From contig OZ244059.1 in the NCBI GenBank assembly GCA_965215385.1, positions 992,001 to 1,056,000 on the forward strand: 64,000 nt of DNA, written 5' to 3'. Origin of the DNA: JAPORY01 sp965215385 (GTDB taxonomy: Bacteria > Pseudomonadota > Alphaproteobacteria > Rhodobacterales > Rhodobacteraceae). The position numbers and the translations under genes were made by a program. The first letter of the stretch is position 1, and every line of letters starts with the position of its first letter. The notes below the pieces were generated by a model that was not told the DNA's origin, did no database searches, and worked only from the letters and a program-made list of their open reading frames with translations. Shown here piece by piece: positions 18,005 through 27,012 of this stretch.

Positions 18005-18872
18005 TCAATTTAAGGCTCGAATACTTTCAAACCTGCCCGTTCGTGCAACGGACGAATTCGGCGACCTTGTCAATCTTGCTAATCGGGTTTGCGACTCAAT
18101 AAATCCGCCGATTAATCCCGCCAACAGGGCCACTGGGGTTCCGTTGAACGGTTTACGATTTGCCTTAACTCGTTGATATATTTTTTGACCAAAAAACCTA
18201 ATTAGGCAAAATTTACGCAGACAATCTTGTTACGATGTCGGCGAAAAAACCGCCAATACACAGATCTGGATCAGTTTTCCCTCTCAGTTTTGCTCGTCAT
18301 CTTTCGGAAACGGCTACGGCTGAGTACAAATCTCTACATTATTTCACCGATTGTTGATACCGCCTTGTCTGCGAGAATACTGTTATATCCGTTACTTATC
18401 GCATCCGACTACAAACCAAAACCGATCTAAGCATCCAAATAATTGAATTTATGTCGCTTTTTGCGAGATACCAGTGATTGGGTATCAGAAATCATCAACA
18501 ACACGCAATTAATTTTCCGCAAAGTTAAAGCCCCAAAGTTTCAGTGTCGAGGCGAACGCCTGCCGCCGGCGCCGCCGATTCTTTGCGCCGTGAGTGAGAT
18601 CTCCATGACAGCAAGGGGAGTTTGAAACAACTATACGGTCGCTAGACCTTGCCAACTCTGTCCGCGTAGAGATCACAGAAAATACAGTTGCGGAGGAAAT
18701 TGGTAATGCTTGACTTAAATCAATCTACGAGTCATTTCGCCAGTTCTGCCGAACATCTACTTCATTGCTCACCGTCCGCGAGAAATCCATCGACCTATCC
18801 TCCATGTTGCTTGTGTCCGCTCTGCCTTTCCGACATAAGCAGCAACTCACTTAACACGGGAGTAACTCAAAA
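18005..18872. other. Long gene-free stretch before topA
   Basis: About 870 bp. The only coding-like trace is a leftward frame of about 75 codons within 18005-18229 without a usable start and without a recognisable family. In many Alphaproteobacteria dprA sits upstream of topA; no dprA is visible here. Confidence 0.45.
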
Positions 18873-21401
18873 ATGCCAGTTGTCGTCGTCGAATCTCCAG
18901 CCAAAGCAAAAACAATAAACAAATATCTCGGCAACAACTATCAGGTACTCGCGTCATTCGGCCACGTCAGAGATCTATCGCCAAAAGAGGGTTCGGTTGA
19001 CCCCAACAACGAATTTTCGATGAAATGGGAGGTCGCAGCAGACAGTCGCAGACACATCAAGGCAATCACTGACGCTCTCGATCAAGATCGCGAATTAATT
19101 CTCGCGACCGACCCAGACCGCGAGGGCGAAGCCATCAGCTGGCACTTGCAAGAAACCCTTAAGCAGCGTCGGGCAATTCGAAAAGATACCGACGTGCGGC
19201 GGGTAACCTTCAACGCAATCACAAAATCGGCCGTGCAAGAAGCAATGACCAATCCGCGCAGGGTCGACATGGCACTCGTGAGCGCGTACCTCGCACGCCG
19301 TGCACTCGACTATCTCGTTGGTTATACACTCTCGCCAGTCCTTTGGCGAAAACTTCCCGGCGCGAAATCCGCTGGCCGCGTTCAATCAGTCTGCGTGCGG
19401 TTGATTGTTGAACGAGAGATGGAAATCGAAGTCTTCCAACCCCAAGAGTTTTGGTCAGTTACCGCTCTGCTTTCAACCTCGCGCGGGGATCAATTTGAAG
19501 CTCGCTTGTCGCATATTCGAGGCGAAAAAATCGGGCGCTATGACCTGAAAAATGAGCAACAAGCTCTGCGCACCGTTGAACTGATCAAGGAGCGCGAGTT
19601 CGTCGTTAGTGCGATTGAGGCTAAACCGGTAAAACGCAATCCAGCGCCTCCCTTTATGACCTCGACGTTGCAACAAGAAGCCTCGCGCAAACTTGGACTG
19701 AGCGCAAAGCAAACTATGCGGACAGCACAACAGTTGTATGAAGCCGGACACATCACCTACATGCGAACCGACGGCATTGATATGGCACCTGAAGCCATCA
19801 CTGAGACCCGCGAAATGATTACGAAACAGTTCGGATCGAATTATCTGCCAAAATCTCCCCGAATGTACAAAAACAAAGCAAAGAATGCGCAGGAAGCCCA
19901 CGAATGCATTCGACCGACCGACGTCTCAAAAGAAAAACCTAATTTAATCGATAATGATCAAATAAAGCTGTACAGCTTAATCTGGAAGCGGACCATTGCT
20001 TGTCAAATGAGTTCGGCAACCCTTGAACGAACAAGCGTCGACCTCGTCCCGAAAGACGGCACTGTCCAACTGCGGGCCAATGGTCAAGTCACGATATTTG
20101 ACGGATTTTTGCGGATCTACGAAGAGGGTAAGGATGACACGGATAAAGACGACAAAGTCACTCATCTCCCGCAGATTAAGCAAGGAGAGAATGTCAATGT
20201 CCGTGAGGTAACTCCCACCCAACACTTTACCCAACCCCCGCCACGATACACCGAAGCAACGATAGTGAAGCGGATGGAAGAACTCGGAATCGGTCGACCA
20301 TCGACCTACGCGAGTATTATCTCGACGGTGCAAGATCGCGGTTATGTGCAAAACGAAAAAGGACGTCTGTCCCCCAAAGACATGGGAAGACTCGTTACCG
20401 CTTTCCTATCTAATTACTTCCAACGCTACATCGAATATAACTTCACGGCGTCAATGGAGGAGGAACTTGATGATATCTCGGCGGGCAGCCGAGACTATCG
20501 CAAGGTACTCGAGAATTTTTGGAATGACTTTTCGGCGGTGGTAGAAGGTACCTCAGAGTTGCGAATTACTGAGGTCCTCGAGAAAATTAACGAAGTCCTT
20601 GAACCGCATCTCTTTCCTCACAGAGAGGACGGTACTGACCCCCGCGCCTGCCCTGCATGCCAAAACGGCCGAATGAGTCTTCGAACGGCGCGAGCCGGCG
20701 GTGCATTTATCGGCTGCTCCAATTATCCTGAATGCCGACATACCCGTCCCTTCGGCCCGCCTGGAAACGCAAGCAACGATATCACCGCCGATGGCAAACT
20801 CCTCGGTACCGATGCTGGCGATGAAATCCGCCTCTTGACGGGGCGATACGGGCCTTACGTCCAGCGAGGAGAAGCGAGCGCAGATGACGGCACCAAGCCT
20901 CCCCGCATGTCGATTCCGAAAGGCTGGAACACCGCCGACATCGACCTCGAGCGTGCAGTCAAACTCTTGAGCTTGCCGCGAGATATTGGCCCGCACCCCG
21001 ATGACGGTGAAATGATTGTCGCGAGCATCGGACGCTACGGTCCCTACGTGCGTCATCAAAAGAAGTACGCAAATATCAAAGAGATCGACGACGTCTTCAC
21101 TATAGGACTCAATCGAGCTGTCGACGAACTGGCGCGTAAGGCCGCAGGTTTCTCAGGACGAGGATCGCCGGCAAAGGTGCTCAAGGCCTTGGGCGAATAT
21201 CCCGAAACCGGCGGAGAAATCAACGTCGTGGATGGACGTTACGGTCCCTACGTGAAATGGGGAAAAGTGAATGCGACACTACCAAAAGACTTGGCGCCGT
21301 CCGATGTCACCGTTGAAGATGCGGTTCGACTGCTTGAAGAAAAAGCGGCGAAAAAACCACCAGTGCGAAAGCCACGAAAAAGAACGCCAGCAAAGAGATG
21401 A
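18873..21401 (+). CDS. topA: DNA topoisomerase I
   Basis: Type IA topoisomerase relaxing negative supercoils. 842 residues. The Toprim domain is at the N-terminus, with VVVESPAKAKTI (catalytic Glu) and ATDPDREGEAISWHL (the acidic triad). The catalytic Tyr is in TYMRTDGIDM. One four-Cys zinc-ribbon follows (CPACQNGRMS then GCSNYPEC). The C-terminus has three GRYGPYV repeats in place of further zinc fingers, the usual alphaproteobacterial arrangement, and ends in a Lys/Arg-rich tail. ATG at 18873 follows a GGGAG ribosome-binding site. Confidence 0.97.
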   Translation: MPVVVVESPAKAKTINKYLGNNYQVLASFGHVRDLSPKEGSVDPNNEFSMKWEVAADSRRHIKAITDALDQDRELILATDPDREGEAISWHLQETLKQRRAIRKDTDVRRVTFNAITKSAVQEAMTNPRRVDMALVSAYLARRALDYLVGYTLSPVLWRKLPGAKSAGRVQSVCVRLIVEREMEIEVFQPQEFWSVTALLSTSRGDQFEARLSHIRGEKIGRYDLKNEQQALRTVELIKEREFVVSAIEAKPVKRNPAPPFMTSTLQQEASRKLGLSAKQTMRTAQQLYEAGHITYMRTDGIDMAPEAITETREMITKQFGSNYLPKSPRMYKNKAKNAQEAHECIRPTDVSKEKPNLIDNDQIKLYSLIWKRTIACQMSSATLERTSVDLVPKDGTVQLRANGQVTIFDGFLRIYEEGKDDTDKDDKVTHLPQIKQGENVNVREVTPTQHFTQPPPRYTEATIVKRMEELGIGRPSTYASIISTVQDRGYVQNEKGRLSPKDMGRLVTAFLSNYFQRYIEYNFTASMEEELDDISAGSRDYRKVLENFWNDFSAVVEGTSELRITEVLEKINEVLEPHLFPHREDGTDPRACPACQNGRMSLRTARAGGAFIGCSNYPECRHTRPFGPPGNASNDITADGKLLGTDAGDEIRLLTGRYGPYVQRGEASADDGTKPPRMSIPKGWNTADIDLERAVKLLSLPRDIGPHPDDGEMIVASIGRYGPYVRHQKKYANIKEIDDVFTIGLNRAVDELARKAAGFSGRGSPAKVLKALGEYPETGGEINVVDGRYGPYVKWGKVNATLPKDLAPSDVTVEDAVRLLEEKAAKKPPVRKPRKRTPAKR

Positions 21402-22213
21402 TTGGACGTCTTGCATGCAGGTCAGTCCACAATTCGTCGCGATGCCGATAATGAGTAGAACCACAAGAGCCACGACTCCTCGGCTTGAGGAGCCGTCGAC
21501 GATCGGTAAGGAATTCAATGATTAAAGAGCCGAGAAAGCAACAAGCTCGCGGGCACCTTAAAGCACCAGCACCGACCTCTTTCATATGCAAGCAGCCAAT
21601 TGGAAAATCACGATTGGTGACCACGAGATGACTGGGCTCTGACAGATCAAGACCCAACGGCTTTGGCTTTGGTTGCGACCAAACTTGTGCAAGAATCAAC
21701 AACTTTACTAACTTCCTGCTTTGTTCCAAAGTCGGTATCAGTATTCCCTGAGCAAATTTTTGCCGGCGAAAGGTGGCAATGGCTTGTGATCCGTTTCAGA
21801 ACATAACCGGTAAGTTCAGACATCTTGACCTCGGGACCTTTTTTCTTGCCTCAAAGTGATGCCATTTCACCGGCATTGTGCAGTTGGGGGTGAGACTGAT
21901 AGGCAGTTGATCGGATATTTGCCGGCGAATCGGCATCAACCAAAATTTTAGGGGATAAAGGATGCGTTTGTTTGATCAACATAGCGTAAGTCCCTATTCT
22001 TCTTAGTTTTTTTGCGATTAAGTGAATTTATTGCAGTTCACGATGTCACGATGTCTGAAGTTGGTGCGTTCTGCATGCCTTTGAGTTAGTGCGCGACCCA
22101 TGAAAAATCGGCTTGCCTAAAAGCCATCTTAGTGATTTACTAATTGCCGTATTGAACGGTCAACGTAAAATGCCTACCAAGAGTGACAGACGTAGCAAAT
22201 GGATCGACAGTGA
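21402..22213. other. Gene-free stretch holding an inverted-repeat element
   Basis: No credible gene between topA and the CoA-transferase. The central 245 bp is the first copy of the inverted-repeat element listed separately. The flanks show nothing recognisable. Confidence 0.5.
21815..22059 (+). mobile_element. MITE-like element, copy 1 (245 bp)
   Basis: This stretch is nearly identical over its whole length to 50382-50625; only scattered substitutions and a one-base length difference were seen by eye. Both ends carry a terminal inverted repeat: TTCAGACATCTTGA at the left and, read on the other strand, TTCAGACATCGTGA at the right (one mismatch). It has no coding frame. Internally it holds a GC-rich quasi-palindrome (ATTTGCCGGCGAAT) flanked by GTTGAT and ATCAAC. 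Repeat similarity stops at the terminal repeats, as expected of a non-autonomous transposable element. No clear target-site duplication was found. Confidence 0.75.
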
Positions 22214-22909
22214 ATGAATAAAGTATTCCCCGATGCCACTTCCGCCTTAGACGGACTATTGTTTGACGGAATGACGATTGCGGCGGGAGGCTTTGGCTTA
22301 TGCGGTATACCGGAACTGCTTTTGCAAGCCATCAAAGAAAATGGTGCAAAGAATCTTACCTTTGCGTCCAACAATGCTGGCGTTGATGACTTCGGCATTG
22401 GAATTCTGCTACAGACACGCCAAGTCGACAAAATGATCTCATCCTACGTCGGTGAAAACGCAGAATTTATGCGACAATATCTCTCTGGTGAATTATCTCT
22501 TGAATTTGCGCCGCAAGGCACTCTGGCAGAACGAATGCGCGCTGGCGGTTGTGGAATACCTGCGTTCTATACCCAAACTGGTGTCGGGACGGTTATTGCG
22601 GAAGGCAAAGAACACAAGGATTTTGACGGTCAGACCTACATCATGGAACGAGCAATTGTCGCCGACCTATCGATTATCAAAGCTTGGAAAGCGGATCCGA
22701 CGGGGAATGCCGTGTTTCGAAAAACGGCCAGAAACTTCAATCCGCCGGCGGCCATGTGCGGTAAGATCTGTGTTATGGAGGTTGAGCAAATCGTTGACCC
22801 CGATGAGTTATCGGGCGACTCGATCCACCTGCCTGGGATTTATGTTCATCGGCTTGTACAAGGGCAGCACGAAAAACGAATCGAACAAAGGACCGTACGG
22901 AAAGCATGA
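22214..22909 (+). CDS. scoA: 3-oxoacid CoA-transferase, subunit A
   Basis: Alpha subunit of a succinyl-CoA:3-ketoacid (or acetoacetate) CoA-transferase. 231 residues, full length. Family motifs: MTIAAGGFGLCGIPE at the CoA-binding start, FASNNAGVDD, SYVGENAEF, LAERMRAGGCGIPAFYT and a C-terminus PGIYVHRLVQGQHEKRIEQRTVRK. Works with subunit B to move CoA between succinate and acetoacetate, so that ketone bodies or polyhydroxybutyrate can be used. The B gene begins 209 bp later, unusually far for a pair that normally abuts or overlaps. Confidence 0.93.
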   Translation: MNKVFPDATSALDGLLFDGMTIAAGGFGLCGIPELLLQAIKENGAKNLTFASNNAGVDDFGIGILLQTRQVDKMISSYVGENAEFMRQYLSGELSLEFAPQGTLAERMRAGGCGIPAFYTQTGVGTVIAEGKEHKDFDGQTYIMERAIVADLSIIKAWKADPTGNAVFRKTARNFNPPAAMCGKICVMEVEQIVDPDELSGDSIHLPGIYVHRLVQGQHEKRIEQRTVRKA

Positions 22910-23118
22910 ACCCCACACAGGATGCATGGACTTATCCTCTTGCAGTTGTTGAATACTTTGCCAACGCGGTCCCGACTACCTGTTAGCAACCTTCGAGGCG
23001 ATACGAGGAACCCAACACTGACGAGTTAGCGGTGCGGTTGAACCAGAATGACCAGCCCATTCTAAACAGAACCAATGAACCCTCTTGAAGTTGAACCAAA
23101 GTAAATTAGGGGAAGGCA
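22910..23118. other. Unusual 209-bp gap between scoA and scoB
   Basis: No coding frame of note. Both flanking genes are intact at their ends, so the gap is not lost coding sequence. It ends in TAGGGGAAGG, a good ribosome-binding site for scoB. A separate promoter or a small insertion is possible. Confidence 0.5.
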
Positions 23119-23745
23119 ATGGCTTGGAATCGTGATCAAATGGCGGCTCGTGCCGCGTGCGAGTTACAAGACGGCTGGTACGTTAATCTTGGGATTGGAA
23201 TACCCACTTTGGTATCCAACTACATTCCCGATGACATCGAGGTTACCCTACAGTCTGAAAATGGCATGCTGGGCATGGGACCATTCCCAACCGAAAACGA
23301 AATTGATGCTGACCTGATAAACGCTGGCAAGCAAACGATAACGGAACTCCCGCACACCGCCTATTTTGACAGCGCGACGTCGTTTGGCATGATTCGCGGC
23401 GGCAAAATCGCGATGGCGATTCTGGGCGCGATGGAAGTGTCTGAACGCGGCGATCTCGCGAACTGGATGATTCCAGGCAAGCTTGTCAAAGGTATGGGCG
23501 GAGCAATGGATCTTGTCGCTGGCGTTGGTCGCGTTGTCGTCGTCATGGATCATACCAATAAGCATGGTAACTCAAAAATTTTAAAGGAATGCACGCTACC
23601 ACTAACAGGGCGTCGAGTTGTTAACCGCATTATTTCCAACCTAGCGGTCCTTGATGTAACCGAAGAGGGCTTGCGCATTGAAGAACTTGCGCCTGATGTC
23701 TCGCGGCAAGAAGTAATTGATGCAACCGAAGCGAGAATTCATTGA
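23119..23745 (+). CDS. scoB: 3-oxoacid CoA-transferase, subunit B
   Basis: Beta subunit carrying the catalytic Glu, in the motif SENGMLGMGP, which forms the glutamyl-CoA thioester. 208 residues, full length, starting MAWNRDQMAARAACELQDG and ending near the usual APDVSRQEVIDATEA. WMIPGKLVKGMGGAMDLV is conserved across the family. It pairs with scoA upstream. The pair cannot be told from an acetate:acetoacetate (AtoDA) enzyme with certainty, but the residues fit the SCOT group. Confidence 0.93.
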   Translation: MAWNRDQMAARAACELQDGWYVNLGIGIPTLVSNYIPDDIEVTLQSENGMLGMGPFPTENEIDADLINAGKQTITELPHTAYFDSATSFGMIRGGKIAMAILGAMEVSERGDLANWMIPGKLVKGMGGAMDLVAGVGRVVVVMDHTNKHGNSKILKECTLPLTGRRVVNRIISNLAVLDVTEEGLRIEELAPDVSRQEVIDATEARIH

Positions 23746-23924
23746 AGAGCCCGTTGCCACCATAAACATTCCCAAAATCCGATCTCGAAGCATCTCCGAA
23801 CACGTGTTTTGCGCTGACGCTTTGCGGTTGGATTAGCGATCTGGGTAAAACTCCATATCGTCAGCAATATGTTGCGAATGACCAAATATTGGGTAATCTT
23901 TGGAACGAGTAGTTGCTATAAAGT

Positions 23925-23957
23925 GTTAACACCCTACACTTCGGTAAGGGTTCTAAC
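23925..23957 (+). promoter_or_regulatory. Hairpin with TTCG loop in the yejA leader
   Basis: An imperfect inverted repeat (GTTA...TAAC outer arms, ACCCT...AGGGT inner arms) closes on C-TTCG-G, an unusually stable tetraloop in RNA. No T-run follows, so a simple terminator is unlikely. It lies about 30 bp before the yejA start and could affect leader RNA folding or be an operator; the role is inference. Confidence 0.35.
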
Positions 23958-23989
23958 AGTCTAACATCAGTCAGTTGGAGGGATAAAAT

Positions 23990-25906
23990 TTGCCGTTGGA
24001 AAATTTACGCGCCCCTGTGCCCAACCGCCTAACCCTTTGGCTCATTATCGCCACCCTATACACAAGCATCACCTTACTTACAGCCGTTTCCCACGCGAGT
24101 GAGACTCAAAATACCGATATCGTTACCGCTCACGCTTATTCATTCTACGGCGATCTAACCTATCCCGAAGATTACCAGCATTTTTCCTACGTAAACCCCA
24201 ATGCGCCAAAGGGCGGAGAAATCTCGCTGGCGGCCCTCGGCACGTTCGACTCCATGAATCCTTACACTGTAAAGGGACGACGGGGCCATTTGAGCTGGAT
24301 CATGTATGAATCGCTCCTCGGCGATGGACCTGCAGATACCTACGGGGAAGGTTACGGCCTACTAGCCCACAAACTCGAGTACCCAGCCTCAAAAGAATGG
24401 GTGATTTTTCATCTACGAGAGGAAGCGCGCTTTTCCGACGGAACGCCCGTCACCGCGCACGACGTACTGTTTTCGCACAACCTATTACTAGAGCAAGGTC
24501 TACCCTCTTATGCCGCCGCCGTCAAAAAACGCATCCCGAATGCCGAGGTGTTAGACGACTACCGAATTAAGTTCTACTTTACCCCGGGAATTCCTCGCCG
24601 ATCACTCATTGATCAAGTCGGCGGGGTGCCCGTCTGGCCCCAAAAATGGTTTGATGAGACCGGCGCCCGGCTTGATGAAAGTCGTCTGGAGACCCCGCCT
24701 GGCTCAGGCCCCTATATGGTCGAAACCACCGACGTCAATCGACGCATCATTTATAAAAGAAACCCCGATTACTGGGGGTGGCATTTACCAATCAATTCGG
24801 GACGGCATAATTTCGACCGCATCCGCGTCGAATATTTCGGTGACGATACCGCCGCCCTCGAGGCGTTTAAAGCCGGCGAATACACCTTTCGTCTCGAAGG
24901 TGACTCAAAAAAATGGACTGCAGCCTACGACTTCCCCAAAATCGCGTCGGGTGCGGTCGTTAAAGCAACGCTTGCCGATGGCTCACCGCCAACACCCTCT
25001 GGAATCGTCTTCAACTTGGGTCGCGAGCCCTTGCAAGACCGACGTGTACGGCAAGCGATTGCCCTCGGCTATAACTTTGAGTGGACGAACGAAAGTCTCC
25101 AGTACGGCCTGTTTAAACAACGTAGTTCATTTACCCAAAACACGCCACTGATGGCAGCGGGTCTGCCCGAGGGGGCGGAGTTGGCGATGCTACAAGACCT
25201 AGGTGATCTTGTGCCGCCGCAAGTCATCGCCGAACCCGTCCTCACGCCGCATACCTCGAACCCTAGTCGACTGTCCGACCGGCGAAACCTTAGGAAGGCT
25301 ATGGCACTGCTCGATGAAGCCGGATGGCAAGTCACCTCGGACGGGAAGCGCCGAAACGCTCAAGGTGAATTGCTCAGTTTGACCTTCCTATTTAATACCG
25401 CCAGCGAAGGAACCCTCAGCAATGTGATTGAGAACTTTATTTCCAATCTCCAAAAAATGGGAATCGAAGCGCGATTGGATAAAGTTGATCCGTCACAATA
25501 TACCCTGCGTGAGCGTAGCCGAGACTACGACTTGGTTTTTGATGCTTACGCAAGTTTCCTTGGCACCGGCACCGGCTTGATGCAACGATACGGGTCGGCC
25601 GAGGCCGCTTTCTCCGTCTTCAATCCCGCCGGACTTGCAAGCCCTCTCGTTGATGCCGTGATTCAAAAGTCCCTGGATGCAACCGACACGAATCAAGAGC
25701 ATACCGCTCTGCGTGTCCTTGACCGCGTCTTGCGATACGAGTTCTTCATCATTCCAGTCTGGTATAAGGACAGCCACTGGGTGGCATATTATGACATCTT
25801 TGAATATCCCGAACCGTTGCCACCCTATGCACTTGGGCACCTCGATTTCTGGTGGTACAATGCTGATAATGCAGCAGCACTTAAAGCCGCTGGAGATCTG
25901 AGATGA
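23990..25906 (+). CDS. yejA: Oligopeptide ABC transporter substrate-binding protein YejA
   Basis: Periplasmic family 5 solute-binding protein. 638 residues with a signal peptide whose hydrophobic core is LTLWLIIATLYTSITLL and which ends near SHASETQ. The YejA pattern follows: AYSFYGDLTYP, FSYVNPNAPKGG, FDSMNPYTVKG and VWPQKWFDE. The chosen start is TTG at 23990 because GGAGGG lies 8 bases upstream; no ATG fits. First gene of the four-gene yej operon, 17 bp before yejB. In enterics YejABEF imports peptides including microcin C and helps resist antimicrobial peptides. The substrate here is inference. Confidence 0.93.
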   Translation: MPLENLRAPVPNRLTLWLIIATLYTSITLLTAVSHASETQNTDIVTAHAYSFYGDLTYPEDYQHFSYVNPNAPKGGEISLAALGTFDSMNPYTVKGRRGHLSWIMYESLLGDGPADTYGEGYGLLAHKLEYPASKEWVIFHLREEARFSDGTPVTAHDVLFSHNLLLEQGLPSYAAAVKKRIPNAEVLDDYRIKFYFTPGIPRRSLIDQVGGVPVWPQKWFDETGARLDESRLETPPGSGPYMVETTDVNRRIIYKRNPDYWGWHLPINSGRHNFDRIRVEYFGDDTAALEAFKAGEYTFRLEGDSKKWTAAYDFPKIASGAVVKATLADGSPPTPSGIVFNLGREPLQDRRVRQAIALGYNFEWTNESLQYGLFKQRSSFTQNTPLMAAGLPEGAELAMLQDLGDLVPPQVIAEPVLTPHTSNPSRLSDRRNLRKAMALLDEAGWQVTSDGKRRNAQGELLSLTFLFNTASEGTLSNVIENFISNLQKMGIEARLDKVDPSQYTLRERSRDYDLVFDAYASFLGTGTGLMQRYGSAEAAFSVFNPAGLASPLVDAVIQKSLDATDTNQEHTALRVLDRVLRYEFFIIPVWYKDSHWVAYYDIFEYPEPLPPYALGHLDFWWYNADNAAALKAAGDLR

Positions 25907-25923
25907 GCCGTTAAGCCGCAAAC

Positions 25924-27012
25924 ATGTACGCCTATATTCTGCGGCGATTGCTCCTCATCGTCCCCACTCTTTTCGGTATCATGGTCGTCAACTTCGCGCT
26001 GACACAGTTTGTACCAGGGGGACCGATCGAACAGGCCATCGCTCGGGCTCAGGGACAAGGCAACGTCTTTGGCTCCTTCACCAATACCGAAGGTGATGCC
26101 GGTATCGAGCAATCCGGTCCGATCAATGAACAGTACATTGGTGCCCGTGGGTTGCCACCCGAGTTCATCGAACAACTTGAAAAAGAATTCGGTTTCGACA
26201 AACCGCCGCTAGAGCGCTTTTTCACTATGATTAGCAACTACGTGCGATTGGATTTCGGCGAGAGTTACTTTCGCTCAGAAACTGTCATCAATCTCGTCCT
26301 CGAAAAAATGCCGGTGTCAATCTCCCTCGGTTTATGGTCAACTCTAATCGCCTATCTCATCTCAATCCCGCTCGGCATTCGCAAGGCCGTCGGTGATGGG
26401 TCGTCCTTTGATACTTGGACATCGGGAATCATTATTCTCGCCTATGCTATACCAGGATTTTTGTTTGCGATCTTGTTACTCGTGCTGCTCGCAGGCGGCT
26501 CATATTTGCAAATTTTTCCATTGCGGGGATTGACCTCAGATAATTGGGAAGAATTGACGTTCTTGCAACAGCTTGGCGATTACTTTTGGCACATTACCTT
26601 GCCCGTACTCGCCACAACGATCTCGGCCTTTGCAACCCTCACACTGCTGACGAAAAACAGCTTTCTCGACGAGATCAAAAAACACTACGTCTTGACCGCA
26701 CGCGCCAAAGGGTTAAGCGAGCGGCGGGTCCTATACGGTCATGTTTTTCGTAATGCCATGCTGATCGTAATTGCCGGATTCCCAGCCGTCTTTGTCGGCG
26801 TGTTCTTTACTGGGTCGCTAATTATCGAAACCATCTTTTCGCTCGACGGGCTTGGTCGACTCGGGTTCGAAGCGGCCGTCGCACGCGACTACCCCGTCGT
26901 CTTTGGAACTCTATTTATCTTCGGTTTGATCGGCCTACTCGTCGGTATCTTGAGCGACTTAATGTACGTGTTTGTGGATCCCCGTATCGACTTTGAACGG
27001 CGCGAGGGTTGA
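25924..27012 (+). CDS. yejB: Peptide ABC transporter permease YejB
   Basis: Inner-membrane permease of the BPD type. 362 residues: N-terminal helix MYAYILRRLLLIVPTLFGI, a long periplasmic insert with FVPGGPIEQ, then five further helices. The permease EAA-like loop reads YVLTARAKGLSERRVLYGHVFRNA. Its stop overlaps the next gene's start by 4 nt. Forms the channel with YejE. Confidence 0.95.
   Translation: MYAYILRRLLLIVPTLFGIMVVNFALTQFVPGGPIEQAIARAQGQGNVFGSFTNTEGDAGIEQSGPINEQYIGARGLPPEFIEQLEKEFGFDKPPLERFFTMISNYVRLDFGESYFRSETVINLVLEKMPVSISLGLWSTLIAYLISIPLGIRKAVGDGSSFDTWTSGIIILAYAIPGFLFAILLLVLLAGGSYLQIFPLRGLTSDNWEELTFLQQLGDYFWHITLPVLATTISAFATLTLLTKNSFLDEIKKHYVLTARAKGLSERRVLYGHVFRNAMLIVIAGFPAVFVGVFFTGSLIIETIFSLDGLGRLGFEAAVARDYPVVFGTLFIFGLIGLLVGILSDLMYVFVDPRIDFERREG

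Noticed and set aside
21815..22059. An FNR box (TTGAT...ATCAA) inside the repeated element
   Set aside because: The arms are 21 bases apart, too far for one FNR dimer, and differ in the second copy.
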